A stretch of 45,121 nt of DNA from assembly GCA_013178165.1 (NCBI GenBank), contig JABLXG010000027.1:1-45121 (forward strand), in the 5' to 3' direction. Below the pieces are notes generated by a model. That model was not told the DNA's origin. It did no database searches and saw nothing but the letters and a program-made list of their open reading frames with translations. The DNA comes from Anaerolineae bacterium. Its GTDB lineage: Bacteria; Chloroflexota; Anaerolineae; Aggregatilineales; Ch27. Position 1 is the first letter of the stretch. The number at the start of each line of letters is the position of its first letter. Position numbers and translations under genes: made by a program. Positions 10,118 to 18,076 of this stretch are shown here, one piece after another.

Positions 10118-11287
10118 ATGCCACACCTGGACCTGCTAAAGCCCTGGCTGACCTTTGTCGTTGTCCTCCTGCCCCTGTTGCACCTGGAGCGCTGGATACA
10201 TCGACATCTGTATGGCCTGGGGTGGCTGCTCACTCAGGACAAAGAACGCGCTACCATTCTGTACTACCTCATTTTGCTGCCGGGTGTTTTCCTGCACGAA
10301 TTCACCCAATGGCTTGTAGCCGGGGCGCTCAAGCTCAAACTCGGCAAGATCAGAGTCTGGCCCAGGCCGCAGGCTGACGGCGCTCTGCGCCTTGACTTTG
10401 TGCGGCTCAGCCGCACCACTGGCCGCGCAGGTCGGGCTGTTTTCGAGTTCGCACCCATCGTTGCCGCTATCAGCGTTGTGCTATTCATCAGCCGAAATGT
10501 TTTCAACGTCGGCGGGCTTTCGATCGCGCTATCTACCGGTGAATTGCCGATCATTCAGGCAGAAATCGGGCGATTACTTGGCACGCCGGATTTCTGGCTG
10601 TGGCTGTATCTGCTCTTTGCCGTGGGCAACGCGATGTTGCCCACCACGCCGGTTGAAGAACAGGATTGGTCAGCCAGGGTTGCGGTCTTTGCTGGTGTGA
10701 CTGCTATACTCATCGCCGCGGCTTTCCTGGGGGAGAGCGTCCAAACAACGCTGGAGCCAATTCTACATAGTGGTCTGGACACGCTGGCCACCGCGTTTGG
10801 CACAATCCTTGTGCTGGATCTTCTCGTTATCCTGGTGCTCATGACAACGGAAAGGTTGCTGGAACGGCTCACCGGCCGGCGAGCCAACTACCCCCACCCC
10901 CGTCGAGAGCGCCCCGCGCGACCGGAGCCCGGCGGCGAAACACCGCTTTCGGCCAGCGAAGCGCCATTGCGCATCACGGAGCGTCGACTGCCAATCCCAC
11001 CTCCTCCTGACAGAGAGCAGCGCGCTGCTCTCCTCCCGCAATCAGCTCCTGCCCTGCCACAACCGGCTGCATTCATGACTCCTGCACAAGACACACCGGG
11101 TAATCACGATTATCGTGCGACACAGAGCATATTCAGCATGTCCGATATGGAAGCCGACGCGCCGCCAACTGAGCAGGAAGATGTCCAGACAATGGGGGGT
11201 GAGACAACCGAAGATTCAGCAACTGCAGCTTCGGAACCGCAGGAATATGAATATACTGATGACGAAGACCTTGAGGAAATCCCCTGA
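10118..11287 (+). CDS. Membrane protein with a HEFTQW motif and acidic tail
   Basis: I do not recognise a named family. The 389-residue protein has an N-terminal hydrophobic helix, a helix with LPGVFLHEFTQWLVAG near residues 53-68, and about four more helices ending near residue 245. A proline- and arginine-rich linker and a highly acidic tail with many Glu, Asp and Thr residues follow. HEFTQ recalls the HExxH zinc motif of M50-type intramembrane proteases, but the second His is absent and no NPDG-like partner motif is seen, so protease activity is doubtful. It starts 15 bases after tpiA, probably as a distal operon gene. It is followed by a convergent gene. Confidence 0.65.
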   Translation: MPHLDLLKPWLTFVVVLLPLLHLERWIHRHLYGLGWLLTQDKERATILYYLILLPGVFLHEFTQWLVAGALKLKLGKIRVWPRPQADGALRLDFVRLSRTTGRAGRAVFEFAPIVAAISVVLFISRNVFNVGGLSIALSTGELPIIQAEIGRLLGTPDFWLWLYLLFAVGNAMLPTTPVEEQDWSARVAVFAGVTAILIAAAFLGESVQTTLEPILHSGLDTLATAFGTILVLDLLVILVLMTTERLLERLTGRRANYPHPRRERPARPEPGGETPLSASEAPLRITERRLPIPPPPDREQRAALLPQSAPALPQPAAFMTPAQDTPGNHDYRATQSIFSMSDMEADAPPTEQEDVQTMGGETTEDSATAASEPQEYEYTDDEDLEEIP

Positions 11288-11288
11288 C

Positions 11289-11311
11289 CGTCAGAGTTCA
11301 CGGTTCTGACG
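11289..11311. other. Inverted repeat between convergent genes
   Basis: CGTCAGA at 11289-11295 and TCTGACG at 11305-11311 form a 7-bp stem with a nine-base loop, overlapping the stop codon of the minus-strand transferase gene. There is no T-run on either side, so it is at best a weak bidirectional terminator. Confidence 0.3.
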
Positions 11312-12359
11312 ATTGCCGGGAATGCCGGGTCAGCATCAGAAACCCCACACTGACCAGCAGCGCCATCACCACCAGCGCCACAAACTTGAAGAAACGGCTG
11401 GTTGTCACCAGGGCCAGGCCGCCGAAGAACGCACAGAAAGCGTAGTATCCCAGCACAATCACACGGGGGTTGAGACCTGCATCGATCAGGCGGAAATGGA
11501 GATGCCCGCGATCACCCAGCCCCGGATTCTTGCCCTTCACTACACGATTCACAATCTGCCATGCCACATCAAGCAGGGGCAGTCCCATCACCAGCAGAAT
11601 CGTTGCCACCTTGGCCCCACCGATGATGCTCAATGCCCCAACTGTGTAGCCCAGGAAAAATGCCCCATTGGACCCCATAAAGACTTTGGCCGGCGGGAAA
11701 TTGAACACCAGGAATCCAGCCACACTGCCCATCAGCGCCAACGGCAGGAGACTCACGCTTAACTGTGGCGGGTCGAGTCTGAATACCGAGTTAGCGAAGA
11801 GCACCAGCGCGGCGATGAACACCACCCCGCCCGCCAGACCGTCTACACCATCCAGCCAGTTGACGGTGTTCATCATCAGGCCAAGCCAGAACAGACTCAG
11901 CGTAACCGTCACCCAGAATGGCCAGGGATCGGTCTGCTGTCCCGTGAACGGGTTGTTAAACGTCTCAATAAAAATCCGGAAGAATACCGCGATGGCTGCT
12001 GCAGCAAGCTGGGCGAAATACTGCGGCAACGGGCCAAACTCAAAAAGATCATCCAGCAGCCCGAAGACGAAGATAAATAGCCCACCCAGCAACAACCCGG
12101 CCAGCCGGATCCACTCCCAGGAGTCAAACCGTGGCACTGGCAGAACCTGAGCTAGGATAATCGCCAGCGTGAAACTGACATATAGCGATAGGCCGCCCAG
12201 CTTGGGTGTGGGTCGACGATGCTGGTGTCTCCCGCGCGGTCGATCGACGACGTTCCACCGGAACGATAGCCACTTGGCTGCAGGCACTACCGCCACCGAC
12301 AGGACAAAGGCGCACACAAAGACAACGCAGGCGACAATCACATAGGTCCTGTCGGGCAC
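11298..12359 (-). CDS. WecA/MraY-family undecaprenyl-phosphate sugar-phosphate transferase
   Basis: An 11-helix-type membrane enzyme expected to transfer a sugar 1-phosphate from a UDP-sugar to undecaprenyl phosphate and start synthesis of a cell-surface glycan. The 353-residue protein shows PTPKLGGL at 50-57, the cytoplasmic Asp pair D103-D104 in FGLLDD, NWLDGVDGLAGG at 167-178 and GDRGHLHFRLID near the end. The expected FMGDxGS motif, whose Asp is part of the metal/catalytic site in MraY, reads FMGSNGA with Ser at 230; the DNA is unambiguous (TCC AAT). Start is GTG with a GGGGGG tract six bases upstream. It lies 54 bases after upp on the same strand. Confidence 0.85.
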   Translation of the reverse strand: MPDRTYVIVACVVFVCAFVLSVAVVPAAKWLSFRWNVVDRPRGRHQHRRPTPKLGGLSLYVSFTLAIILAQVLPVPRFDSWEWIRLAGLLLGGLFIFVFGLLDDLFEFGPLPQYFAQLAAAAIAVFFRIFIETFNNPFTGQQTDPWPFWVTVTLSLFWLGLMMNTVNWLDGVDGLAGGVVFIAALVLFANSVFRLDPPQLSVSLLPLALMGSVAGFLVFNFPPAKVFMGSNGAFFLGYTVGALSIIGGAKVATILLVMGLPLLDVAWQIVNRVVKGKNPGLGDRGHLHFRLIDAGLNPRVIVLGYYAFCAFFGGLALVTTSRFFKFVALVVMALLVSVGFLMLTRHSRQSSEP

Positions 12360-12413
12360 GTCGTTCCCCCCTGACCCGGAAAACCCCGGCGCTTCCGACT
12401 ACAGTACTTCCCC

Positions 12414-13088
12414 TCAGGCCGTTCCAAATTGGCGGTCACCGGCGTCGCCAAGACCCGGCACAATGAAGCCCACCTCATTGAGATGATCATCCACGGCAGC
12501 CACATGGATCGGGACATCCGGATGTCGACCTGAAAGATGGGCAATCCCCTCCGGCGCGGCAATCAGCCCCACAAACTTAATGCGCCGCACCCCCCAGTTC
12601 TTCAGCACATCAACCGCCGCTGAAGCTGATCCACCGGTCGCCAGCATCGGATCAAGAACAAGGCAAAGCTGCACAGTTGGCTCAACTGGGAGCCTGTTGT
12701 AATACTCAACAGGACGCAGGGTCTTCTCATCGCGATAAATACCCAGGTGCCATACCTGAGCGCCCGGAACCATCTCCCACACGCCATCCACCATGCCCAG
12801 GCCAGCCCGCAGGATCGGTACCAGGCCAACATCTTCCTGCACGGAAAACCCTGTGGTCTCCGCCAGCGGTGTCCGGACTGTTCTTGTCACCAGCGTGAGA
12901 TCGCGCGTTGCTTCGTAGCAGAGCATAATAGCGATCTCGCGAACCAACTCGCGGAATTTGCGGTGATCTGTACGCTCATCCCGTAGCAAAGTCAGTTTGT
13001 GCTTGACCAGAGGATGATCGGAAACAAATACCTGCGGGTGTGTCACGGAGTACTCCTTCACCTGATGGCGGGTTAGCCGGGTCTGCAT
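12414..13088 (-). CDS. upp: Uracil phosphoribosyltransferase
   Basis: Salvages uracil to UMP with PRPP in the cytoplasm. The 224-residue product has [23 protein letters not shown], the PRPP loop [13 protein letters not shown] around residues 131-143 and the C-terminal uracil-binding [14 protein letters not shown], all typical. I prefer ATG 13088; a GTG three codons earlier (13097) is possible and has no better ribosome site. A near-consensus promoter lies just upstream at 13151-13179. The downstream WecA-like gene may be cotranscribed. Upp is pyrimidine salvage and is not part of the minus-strand purine island. Confidence 0.96.
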   Translation of the reverse strand: MQTRLTRHQVKEYSVTHPQVFVSDHPLVKHKLTLLRDERTDHRKFRELVREIAIMLCYEATRDLTLVTRTVRTPLAETTGFSVQEDVGLVPILRAGLGMVDGVWEMVPGAQVWHLGIYRDEKTLRPVEYYNRLPVEPTVQLCLVLDPMLATGGSASAAVDVLKNWGVRRIKFVGLIAAPEGIAHLSGRHPDVPIHVAAVDDHLNEVGFIVPGLGDAGDRQFGTA

Positions 13089-13150
13089 CGCTTCCACGCG
13101 GCAGACGATAACAAGAATAGGATTCCCTGCCGCCCGATAAGACTGGGCCG

Positions 13151-13179
13151 ATTGTACGAAGCCAGATGAACGCTGTCAA
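13151..13179 (-). promoter_or_regulatory. Strong sigma70-type promoter of upp
   Basis: Read on the minus strand, TTGACA (13174-13179) is a perfect -35 and TACAAT (13151-13156) matches five of six -10 bases, with exactly 17 bases between them. Transcription would start near 13144, about 55 bases before the upp ATG. Confidence 0.75.
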
Positions 13180-13183
13180 CGTA

Positions 13184-13211
13184 TTGCACTGCCCTGTAGG
13201 GCCGCTATACT
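13184..13211 (+). promoter_or_regulatory. Possible ruvB promoter
   Basis: TATACT at 13206-13211 matches five of six -10 bases. The best -35, TTGCAC at 13184-13189, is weak with a 16-base spacer. It lies back to back with the upp promoter, the two -35 boxes being four bases apart. Confidence 0.4.
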
Positions 13212-13247
13212 CTGGGTACCTGCTGCAGGAGAGAAACGTGTAAGCTT

Positions 13248-14273
13248 ATGGAACCGACAGAGCGTTTGACCAGCGCCAAGCCCCGTCCCGATGACCGCCG
13301 CAATGCAGCGCTACGCCCTCATTTTCTGAACGAAGTCATTGGGCAGCGTCTGGTCATCGAGAATTTATCTATTTTGATCGATGCTGCCAAACAGCGCAAA
13401 GAGGCACTGGATCATACGTTGCTGTACGGCCCGCCGGGACTGGGAAAGACAACCCTGGCTCATGTCATCGCTAATGAACTGGGCGTCAATATCCGCATTA
13501 CCGCCGGCCCGGCCATTGAGCGAGCCGGAGACCTGGCCGCCATTCTCACCCACCTTAAACAGAACGATGTCCTCTTTATCGATGAGATTCACCGTCTGGG
13601 GCGCGCTGTTGAGGAAGTTCTCTATCCGGCGATGGAAGACTTTGCCCTGGACATTGTGATCGGCAAAGGGCCTGCCGCCAAGAATGTGCGGCTCAGATTG
13701 CCCCGGTTCACCGTCATCGGGGCAACCACGCGCCTGGCCCTGCTGACTGCCCCCCTGCGTGCCCGCTTTGGGGCCGTCTACCGGTTGGATTTCTACACGC
13801 TTGAGGATATGGTGGTTATCGTCAATCGGGCGGCAGCCATGCTCAATACACCCATTGATGAAGCAGGCGCCCTGGCGATCGCGCAGCGCGCTCGCGGCAC
13901 GCCACGGGTTGGCCTGCGTCTGCTCCGGCGTGTCCGCGATTTCGCGGAGGTCCGCGCACAGGGTCGAATCACCGCTGAGATCGCCGATGCTGCGCTCTCC
14001 CTGCTCAATATCGATCCGCTTGGGCTGGATGACATCGATCGACGGGTGTTGCGGACCATCATCGAGAAATTTGACGGCGGTCCGGTTGGTCTGGAAACCA
14101 TCGCGGCAGCCATCAGCGAGGAGCCGGACACGATCATGGATGTCTACGAACCCTATCTCCTTCAGCTTGGCTTTCTAGAGCGTACGCCACGCGGGCGGGT
14201 TGCTACGCGGGCTGCCTACGAACATCTTGGACTGATGTTTCCAGATCACCCTGAGCAACCAACCCTGTTCTAA
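13248..14273 (+). CDS. ruvB: Holliday junction branch migration helicase RuvB
   Basis: Hexameric motor that drives branch migration with RuvA during recombination and repair. The 341-residue protein has Walker A GPPGLGKT at 61-68, Walker B with DEIHRLG at 112-118, sensor [18 protein letters not shown] with its arginine finger, and the C-terminal winged-helix DNA-binding part with [24 protein letters not shown] tract lies about 16 bases before the ATG, longer than ideal. It is followed by a DUF2905-like gene and queA; the ruvB-queA order is common in bacteria. RuvA and RuvC are not in the window. Confidence 0.98.
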   Translation: MEPTERLTSAKPRPDDRRNAALRPHFLNEVIGQRLVIENLSILIDAAKQRKEALDHTLLYGPPGLGKTTLAHVIANELGVNIRITAGPAIERAGDLAAILTHLKQNDVLFIDEIHRLGRAVEEVLYPAMEDFALDIVIGKGPAAKNVRLRLPRFTVIGATTRLALLTAPLRARFGAVYRLDFYTLEDMVVIVNRAAAMLNTPIDEAGALAIAQRARGTPRVGLRLLRRVRDFAEVRAQGRITAEIADAALSLLNIDPLGLDDIDRRVLRTIIEKFDGGPVGLETIAAAISEEPDTIMDVYEPYLLQLGFLERTPRGRVATRAAYEHLGLMFPDHPEQPTLF

Positions 14274-14281
14274 GTTTTGGA

Positions 14282-14536
14282 ATGGAGAAGTCAAAGCAGG
14301 TGATGGAAAGTCTCGGTCGTGCCCTGCTGGGGCTGGGAATTGTGCTGGCAATCACGGGAGGCGTGCTGCTCCTGCTCAGCCGCCTGCCGTTTCTGGGCAA
14401 TCTTGGCCATCTTCCAGGCGATATCCGTATCGAAGGCCAGGGCTTTTCCTGCTTCATCCCGCTGACCAGTATGCTGCTGATCAGTGCAATATTGACAGTT
14501 CTGCTGAATGTGATCCTGCGAATACTCAGGCGTTGA
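14282..14536 (+). CDS. DUF2905-type small membrane protein
   Basis: An 84-residue protein with two hydrophobic helices (about residues 15-34 and 58-79) joined by a short loop carrying LGHLPGDIRIEGQGFSCFIPL. The LPGDI stretch between two helices is the mark of the DUF2905 family, often found beside ruvB and queA as here. It starts eight bases after ruvB and ends close to the queA start, so the three are probably one transcript. Function unknown. Confidence 0.82.
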   Translation: MEKSKQVMESLGRALLGLGIVLAITGGVLLLLSRLPFLGNLGHLPGDIRIEGQGFSCFIPLTSMLLISAILTVLLNVILRILRR

Positions 14537-14567
14537 TCCATTGACCCATCAAGATAGCCTTGAATTC

Positions 14568-15644
14568 ATGAGACTCAGCGATTTCGACTACGAACTGCCC
14601 CCTGAACTCATTGCACAGACGCCCATCGAGCCGCGGGATGCTTCCCGTTTGCTGGTAGTGCCCAGGGACGGCGGCCCAATAGAACACCGGCGGTTTGCCG
14701 ATCTGGGGGAGTACCTGCGTCCCGGCGATCTGCTGGTCTTCAACCAGACTCGCGTTATTCCTGCCCGCCTGAAAGGACACAAACATCCCAGCGGCGGAGC
14801 CGTGGAGCTACTGCTTCTCCGCCAGATTGACAGTCATACCTGGGCTGTACTCGCTGGCGGCAAGAACATCAGGGAAGGGACACGTATCCGCCTGGAGAAG
14901 GAGGGTGTGCAGGTAGACGCTGAGGTGATTCGCGTTCTGGAGGGGGCGGAACGGTTAGTGCGCTTTGAGCGCCCGATCAACCACGATCTCAGCGAACTGG
15001 GTGAGACTCCCCTGCCTCCTTACATCCACGAGCCACTGGCCGATCCTGAGCGCTACCAGACCATCTATGCGCGCCACGAGGGGTCAGCAGCTGCGCCAAC
15101 AGCCGGGTTGCACTTCACAGCCGATCTGCTTCTGGCGCTCAAGGAGATGGGTGTGGAGTTCGCTTATTGCACGCTCAACATTGGCCTGGGAACCTTCCAG
15201 CCAGTCAAGGAAGATGAGATCGCCAATCACAGGATGCACAGCGAGTGGGCGTCACTGTCCGCGGCAGATGCCCAGCGCATCAACGAAGCCCGGCTTTCCG
15301 GAAGGCGAGTGATTGCCGTCGGGACTACTGTCGTCCGCACGCTGGAAAGCGCGGCCATCCTCAGCGCCGGTGGTGACCCGGCCACCGGTCAGATGCCCCC
15401 TGATGATTACTGTCCCTGGCGGCCTGTCATCGCCTTTGACGGGGAAACCCGCCTGTTCATTCGTCCGGGCTACCGATTCCGCGTGATCGACGGCCTGATC
15501 ACCAACTTCCATCTGCCTCGTTCAACCCTGCTGATGCTGGTCAGCGCTTTCCTGGACCGCGAGCGTACGCTGGAAGCATACGCGATTGCCAGAGACAATC
15601 GCTATCGGTTCTACAGCTTCGGGGATGCCATGCTGATTCTGTAG
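14568..15644 (+). CDS. queA: tRNA preQ1 ribosyltransferase-isomerase QueA
   Basis: Adds the ribosyl part of S-adenosylmethionine to preQ1 in tRNA to make epoxyqueuosine. The 358-residue product begins MRLSDFDYELPPELIAQ, as most QueA proteins do, and contains RDASRLLV, FNQTRVIPARL, PTAGLHFT, the GTFQPVK segment and the late NFHLPRSTLLMLVSAF. I start at ATG 14568; a TTG at 14541 would add nine unrelated residues, and neither site has a clear ribosome-binding sequence, consistent with coupling to the gene before. Other queuosine genes are not in the window. Confidence 0.96.
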   Translation: MRLSDFDYELPPELIAQTPIEPRDASRLLVVPRDGGPIEHRRFADLGEYLRPGDLLVFNQTRVIPARLKGHKHPSGGAVELLLLRQIDSHTWAVLAGGKNIREGTRIRLEKEGVQVDAEVIRVLEGAERLVRFERPINHDLSELGETPLPPYIHEPLADPERYQTIYARHEGSAAAPTAGLHFTADLLLALKEMGVEFAYCTLNIGLGTFQPVKEDEIANHRMHSEWASLSAADAQRINEARLSGRRVIAVGTTVVRTLESAAILSAGGDPATGQMPPDDYCPWRPVIAFDGETRLFIRPGYRFRVIDGLITNFHLPRSTLLMLVSAFLDRERTLEAYAIARDNRYRFYSFGDAMLIL

Positions 15645-15670
15645 GCTGGCAGCGCCTTGTTGTAGCAGCA

Positions 15671-15955
15671 TCAGTGACTGCGCAGCCAGGCCACCAGTCG
15701 CTTGACGACATTGCGCTTCTGGGCAATCGTCTGGCGGTACCGGCTCTGCATCTGGTCGGTCAGCTTCTCCAGCTCCGAAACACGCATCCGGGCGCCATTG
15801 ACAACCACCCAGCCCGTTCCCAGATCGCGCAACTCACGCGGATCCTGCAAGTATAGCTTGCGGTACAGTTGCCGGTAACGCCCAATGATCGCTGACACCG
15901 AAGATGCCAGATTGCCTGCGGATACAGTGTCCGAACTATAGTCGCTGATCTGCAT
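15671..15955 (-). CDS. Small unknown protein with basic helical C-terminus
   Basis: I do not recognise it. The 94-residue frame has a mixed-charge, mostly helical pattern with tyrosine- and arginine-rich segments (IIGRYRQLYRKLYLQD) and a basic end (KRNVVKRLVAWLRSH). No signal peptide or membrane helix is seen. It is the only plausible gene between queA and the purine nucleoside phosphorylase and points away from both. Its ATG overlaps no better frame, and a plus-strand shadow frame over the same bases looks worse. Moderately likely to be real because its amino-acid make-up is protein-like. Confidence 0.45.
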   Translation of the reverse strand: MQISDYSSDTVSAGNLASSVSAIIGRYRQLYRKLYLQDPRELRDLGTGWVVVNGARMRVSELEKLTDQMQSRYRQTIAQKRNVVKRLVAWLRSH

Positions 15956-16303
15956 GACAGGAACATGACACAGTCAGGTGATCATTCACTATTCCGATTC
16001 TACGGGATTCTGCTCGACCCCCAATGTGACCAGAGAACCATTGGGCTACAACGGGACATGTTGACCTGCCTGATCACACGCAGCGGATTCAGTCAAGAGA
16101 TGTCAGTGAATGAGCCGCCTGTGCACTGTAGGCGCTGCCTGCTGTTCCCGGCAGCTGGAGGCAAATCCAAATGGCAGCAGCGCCGTCAGACGAAGGGATG
16201 CAACGTCCCATGTGATCTCCCGGTGGCTTCTTTGGCTCGCTGCCGGCCATTCTGCCGCCAGGATTGCTGAAAGGTCTGGCCTGTGCCTCATCTAGATTCA
16301 ATC
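15956..16303. other. Intergenic spacer without a recognised gene
   Basis: I see no convincing coding frame, tRNA or repeat here. A plus-strand frame at 15965-16270 (101 codons) is rich in Cys, Arg and Pro in a random-looking order and lacks a ribosome site. A short GCTG/CAGC stem occurs near 16141-16155. The promoter of the next gene follows. Confidence 0.5.
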
Positions 16304-16332
16304 TGGCAGCCACGCGGTTCTGGCTTATAATC
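16304..16332 (+). promoter_or_regulatory. Promoter of the purine nucleoside phosphorylase gene
   Basis: A perfect -10 TATAAT at 16327-16332 and a -35 CTGGCA at 16304-16309 (four of six) are separated by 17 bases. The predicted start near 16339 leaves a leader of about 45 bases that contains a 12-bp palindrome. Confidence 0.65.
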
Positions 16333-16346
16333 TCCCACATGCGTAA

Positions 16347-16358
16347 CCGGTACCGGTG
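16347..16358. promoter_or_regulatory. 12-bp palindrome, candidate operator
   Basis: ACCGGTACCGGT is its own reverse complement and lies about eight to twenty bases after the predicted transcription start, where a repressor would block initiation. It also contains two ACCGGT hexamers in tandem. No cognate regulator is encoded nearby. Confidence 0.35.
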
Positions 16359-16383
16359 TTTATTTTAGAACCAGGACAAAACT

Positions 16384-17244
16384 ATGACGGTCCCCCCACA
16401 ATCAGAATTTACTATCGCGGATTATGACCGCACTGCTGCCTTTATCACTGCCAGGACTACACATCGTCCCTCTGTCGCCATCATCCTTGGCTCCGGCCTC
16501 GGCGCTCTGGCCGACAGCGTAACCAATGCCGCCAGTATCCCCTACGCGGAACTTCCCAACTGGCCTCATTCCACTGTCGCAGGTCACAGCGGGCAGCTGG
16601 TAATCGGCCACCTAGAAGGCCACACAGTCATGGTGATGCAGGGGCGTAGCCATTTCTACGAAGGCCAGGGTATGGCGCGGGTAACTTACCCCATCCGCGT
16701 CATGCAGCGCCTGGGTATTCGTGCGCTCATCGTGACCAATGCTGCTGGAGGGCTTGATCCAGCTTACCGGCCCGGCGATCTGATGCTGATCAAGGATCAC
16801 ATCAATATACCCGGCCTGGCTGGCCACAACCCGCTGCTAGGACCCAATAGTGATGAGCTTGGCCCGCGCTTCCCCAGCCTAACCAACGCCTACAACCGCG
16901 ATCTGCGACGGCTGGCGCGCGCAGTAGCGAACGACCTCAACCTGCTCCTGCATGAAGGCGTGTATGTCTACCTGTCAGGCCCGGCATTTGAGACGCCCGC
17001 AGAGATTCGTATGCTGCGCACGCTGGGCGCTCATGCCGTCGGCATGTCCACTGTTCCAGAAGTCGTTGTCGCCAACCATGCCGGTATGCGCGTCTTGGGC
17101 ATCTCCGGCATTTCCAACAGCGCCATCGATGATCCCGATGCAGATTTGCAACCTAACCATGATGAAGTCTTGGAAGCCGGTAAGACTATCGCCCCCAAAC
17201 TAACCGCGCTGGTTCGAGGTGTGCTCAGGCGTCTGGAGGCATAA
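16384..17244 (+). CDS. punA: Purine nucleoside phosphorylase, trimeric type
   Basis: Phosphorolyses purine nucleosides to free bases and (deoxy)ribose 1-phosphate. The 286-residue protein has phosphate-binding GSGLG at 36-40 and GRSHFYEG around 87-94, NAAGGLDPAYRPGD, the family stretch GPAFETPAEIR near residue 200, VGMSTVPE, and an Asn in the base-binding SNSA segment, which favours 6-oxopurines (inosine, guanosine) in trimeric enzymes. Length is normal. AGGA lies nine bases before the ATG. It has its own promoter and palindrome and could feed hypoxanthine and guanine into the purine island that starts 1 kb downstream on the other strand. Confidence 0.95.
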   Translation: MTVPPQSEFTIADYDRTAAFITARTTHRPSVAIILGSGLGALADSVTNAASIPYAELPNWPHSTVAGHSGQLVIGHLEGHTVMVMQGRSHFYEGQGMARVTYPIRVMQRLGIRALIVTNAAGGLDPAYRPGDLMLIKDHINIPGLAGHNPLLGPNSDELGPRFPSLTNAYNRDLRRLARAVANDLNLLLHEGVYVYLSGPAFETPAEIRMLRTLGAHAVGMSTVPEVVVANHAGMRVLGISGISNSAIDDPDADLQPNHDEVLEAGKTIAPKLTALVRGVLRRLEA

Positions 17245-17257
17245 TGCGACGCCATCC

Positions 17258-18067
17258 ATGATTAACCTGGCCTTCTTCATCGAGCAGATCGCTCCCGGTC
17301 TGTACATCCTGTGCGGTGTCGGGATTGTCATCGGCCTGCGGGCAGTGCTGCTGGCACGGCGGCAGCTGCAAAGCGCCCAGTTCGAGCTGGAGAAAGAACT
17401 GGCACGCTTCCGCGTTGACAACGCCGTGACCGCTGTGGTGCTGCTGATTCAGGTGGCGCTGGCGGTGATGGCCATTTCGCTGGTGGTCGCCCCGACGCTG
17501 CGTGCACAGCCACCGCAGGCCGGCGCAGCGATTGTCGCAGCCGTTGAGACACCATTTACCACGGCCATTCCCGGTAGCATTCTGGCCGGCACGCCACCGC
17601 CGGATTTCGCGCAGGGCGTACAGATTCCCGGCCTGGAAGACGAGTTAAACCTGGCGCCTTTTGCCACACCAACCCTGACCCCAACCCCGGTTGGCACCAT
17701 TGTGCCGGATGCTCCACCGGCCATTGGATGCGATTCGCCGGAAGCGCAGATGCGCATCCCGGCAAATGGCATGATCGTTTTCGAGGCCATCAACATTGTC
17801 GGCAGCGCCAACACAGCCAATTTTGCGTTCTACCGCTTTGAGCTAAACGGCCCACAGACCAACAACGTATGGGCCAAGCTCAGCGAATATACGGTTCCTG
17901 TTGTCGACGGCGTTCTGGGCCAGCTCATTCCTTCACAGCTGACACCCGGGGAGTACAAGTTCCGCCTGAACGTCTTTGACATCACCAACACCCCCCGAGC
18001 ATCCTGCACCCATACCATCTTCATCAGTGCGCCGATTCCGACCGCCACCCCCATCCGCAGCCCTTAG
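17258..18067 (+). CDS. Membrane-anchored surface protein with Pro/Thr-rich linker
   Basis: I do not recognise a named family. The 269-residue product has an N-terminal helix (about residues 9-27), a short charged cytoplasmic segment, and a second helix (about 47-68). A linker rich in Pro, Thr and Ala (TPTLTPTPVGT) is followed by a C-terminal extracellular domain of roughly 110 residues with beta-rich pattern and two cysteines, ending in another Pro/Thr run. Such linkers are common on Anaerolineae-type surface proteins. ATG 17258 lies just after the phosphorylase stop codon; a longer frame from 17219 would overlap that gene. Probably cotranscribed with it. Confidence 0.7.
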   Translation: MINLAFFIEQIAPGLYILCGVGIVIGLRAVLLARRQLQSAQFELEKELARFRVDNAVTAVVLLIQVALAVMAISLVVAPTLRAQPPQAGAAIVAAVETPFTTAIPGSILAGTPPPDFAQGVQIPGLEDELNLAPFATPTLTPTPVGTIVPDAPPAIGCDSPEAQMRIPANGMIVFEAINIVGSANTANFAFYRFELNGPQTNNVWAKLSEYTVPVVDGVLGQLIPSQLTPGEYKFRLNVFDITNTPRASCTHTIFISAPIPTATPIRSP

Positions 18068-18076
18068 ATCAGCCGT

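Noticed and set aside
10168-10200. Functional M50 zinc protease at 10118-11287
   Set aside because: The motif is HEFTQ, lacking the second His of HExxH, and no partner Asp motif is visible.
15965-16270. Plus-strand frame of 101 codons before the phosphorylase gene
   Set aside because: Random-looking composition with many Cys and Arg, no ribosome site, and it ends before a good promoter.
15956-16383. A tRNA or small RNA gene in the long spacer
   Set aside because: No T-loop consensus or cloverleaf arms could be found by eye on either strand.
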